This document shows, in pieces, positions 63,431-64,000 of a stretch of DNA of 64,000 nt (its first letter is position 1; the number at the start of each line of letters is the position of its first letter). The notes below the pieces were generated by a model. It did not search any database, had not been told where the DNA came from, and saw only the letters and a list, made by a program, of their open reading frames with translations. Made by a program: the position numbers and the translations under genes. Source of the DNA: Burkholderiales bacterium (GTDB lineage Bacteria; Pseudomonadota; Gammaproteobacteria; Burkholderiales; Burkholderiaceae_C); the NCBI GenBank assembly GCA_016000265.1, contig JAECRL010000008.1:1-64000 (forward strand). Direction: 5' to 3'.

Positions 63431-64000
63431 ATGTGCGGTATCGCAGGTGTGCTGGATTGGCGCGGGCTGGCCAATTCGGCGTGGTCGCCTGCCCCAGCCT
63501 TGCTGGCCGAGATGGCGGCAACCCTTCATCACCGAGGCCCCGATGGTCGCGGCTTCCTGTCACGTCCCGCCGTGGGGCTCGCGCACACGCGCCTGGCCAT
63601 CGTGGACCTGGCGGGTGGCGATCAGCCCATCTTCAACGAGGACGGCCGCATCGCGGTGGTCTTCAATGGCGAGATCTTCAACCACGTCGAGTTGCGCGCC
63701 GAGTTGCAGGCGCAAGGGCATCGCTTTGCCACGCGATCCGACACCGAGGTCATCGTCCACCTGTACGAGCAGCACGGCGACGACTTCGTGCACCACCTCA
63801 ATGGGCAGTTCGCCATCGCCTTGTGGGACGGTCGGGACGACGCGCGCCAGCGCCTGCTGCTCGTGCGCGACCGCGTCGGCATCGCGCCCTTGCACTACCG
63901 ACTGGCGGCCCACGAAGGCGAGCACCAACTGGTCTTCGGCTCCGAAGCCAAGGCCATCCTGGCCGCCATGCCTCAGGCGCCTGAGGTCAACCGGCGGGCG
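63431..64000 (+). CDS. asnB: Asparagine synthetase (glutamine-hydrolysing), N-terminal part
   Basis: The first 190 codons of a class II glutamine amidotransferase; it runs off the right edge. The N-terminal nucleophile is Cys2 (MCGIAGVLDW). The glutaminase signatures HHRGPDGRGF, LAHTRLAIVDLAGGDQPIFNEDGRIAVVFNGEIFNHVELR and SDTEVIVHLYE are intact, ending at FGSEAKAILAA. The synthetase domain is outside the window. Divergent placement with an acyl ligase and NadE-like gene recalls polysaccharide or capsule clusters of exosortase-bearing betaproteobacteria. This could be such an amidotransferase rather than housekeeping AsnB. Confidence 0.9.
   Translation, partial: MCGIAGVLDWRGLANSAWSPAPALLAEMAATLHHRGPDGRGFLSRPAVGLAHTRLAIVDLAGGDQPIFNEDGRIAVVFNGEIFNHVELRAELQAQGHRFATRSDTEVIVHLYEQHGDDFVHHLNGQFAIALWDGRDDARQRLLLVRDRVGIAPLHYRLAAHEGEHQLVFGSEAKAILAAMPQAPEVNRRA

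Overview
The window is GC-rich, densely coded DNA that reads as chromosome of a betaproteobacterium in the order Burkholderiales (Comamonadaceae / Rubrivivax-Aquabacterium type). The evidence is the class I phaC-phaA-phaB operon next to pgeF, the sigma factor/DUF3619/DUF3106 block divergent from ilvI-ilvH-ilvC, a LexA operator of the CTGT-N8-ACAG type, a PEP-CTERM protein and a tRNA-Gly with encoded CCA. This placement is inferred from gene content and order; no 16S rRNA is present.

Layout. 1-6000 (minus): a type I secretion system (inner-membrane ABC protein and HlyD-type adaptor) followed by the N-terminal 684 codons of a giant LapA-like adhesin. The adhesin has a TAAG retention-module site and at least five 100-residue repeats. 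6061-8356: NUDIX hydrolase, chorismate lyase, peptidoglycan editing factor PgeF and a small membrane protein. 8542-12565: polyhydroxybutyrate operon phaC-phaA-phaB. 12692-15682: lexA with two SOS boxes and a small downstream gene, an asparaginase and an SDR. 15751-20404: macA-macB-OMF efflux operon. 20459-33494: housekeeping and regulatory genes, including GST, a PaaX-like regulator coupled to a fatty-acid desaturase, a Crp/Fnr regulator, PepP-type aminopeptidase, NDH-2, a PAS-GGDEF protein, a DEDDh exonuclease, a FemAB-like protein, nadE and a PII gene. 33518-36884 (minus): sigma factor, DUF3619, DUF3106, RDD and LOG genes. 36971-40809: ilvI-ilvH-ilvC with its own promoter, a candidate leader peptide and a terminator.

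The most unusual part is 40809-49183. It is a tightly packed five-gene minus-strand operon: HlyD adaptor, RbbA-like double-ABC fusion, ABC-2 permease, a second PHA synthase with an intact Cys-Asp-His triad, and a NodT-type outer-membrane factor. A perfect FNR/ANR/DNR palindrome (TTGAT-N4-ATCAA) lies 76 bp upstream. A complete tripartite exporter therefore shares an apparently oxygen- or NO-controlled transcript with a PHA synthase. A Crp/Fnr regulator at 23163 carries the E-x-x-S-R recognition motif that fits this site.

49216-58773 holds a GNAT protein, an unrecognised anchored protein, an AEC transporter, a chalcone-isomerase-like protein with xerD, a DUF455 ferritin-like protein, uppP, and an overlapping run selO-msrB-yciB-bolA-parvulin PPIase. 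58900-64000 holds trmB, a PEP-CTERM protein, tRNA-Gly(CCC), a stand-alone NadE, an acyl-AMP ligase and the start of asparagine synthetase. The last three look like the edge of a biosynthetic cluster that continues beyond the window.

The only intergenic stretch over 300 bp is 36885-37206; it holds the ilv promoter and leader.
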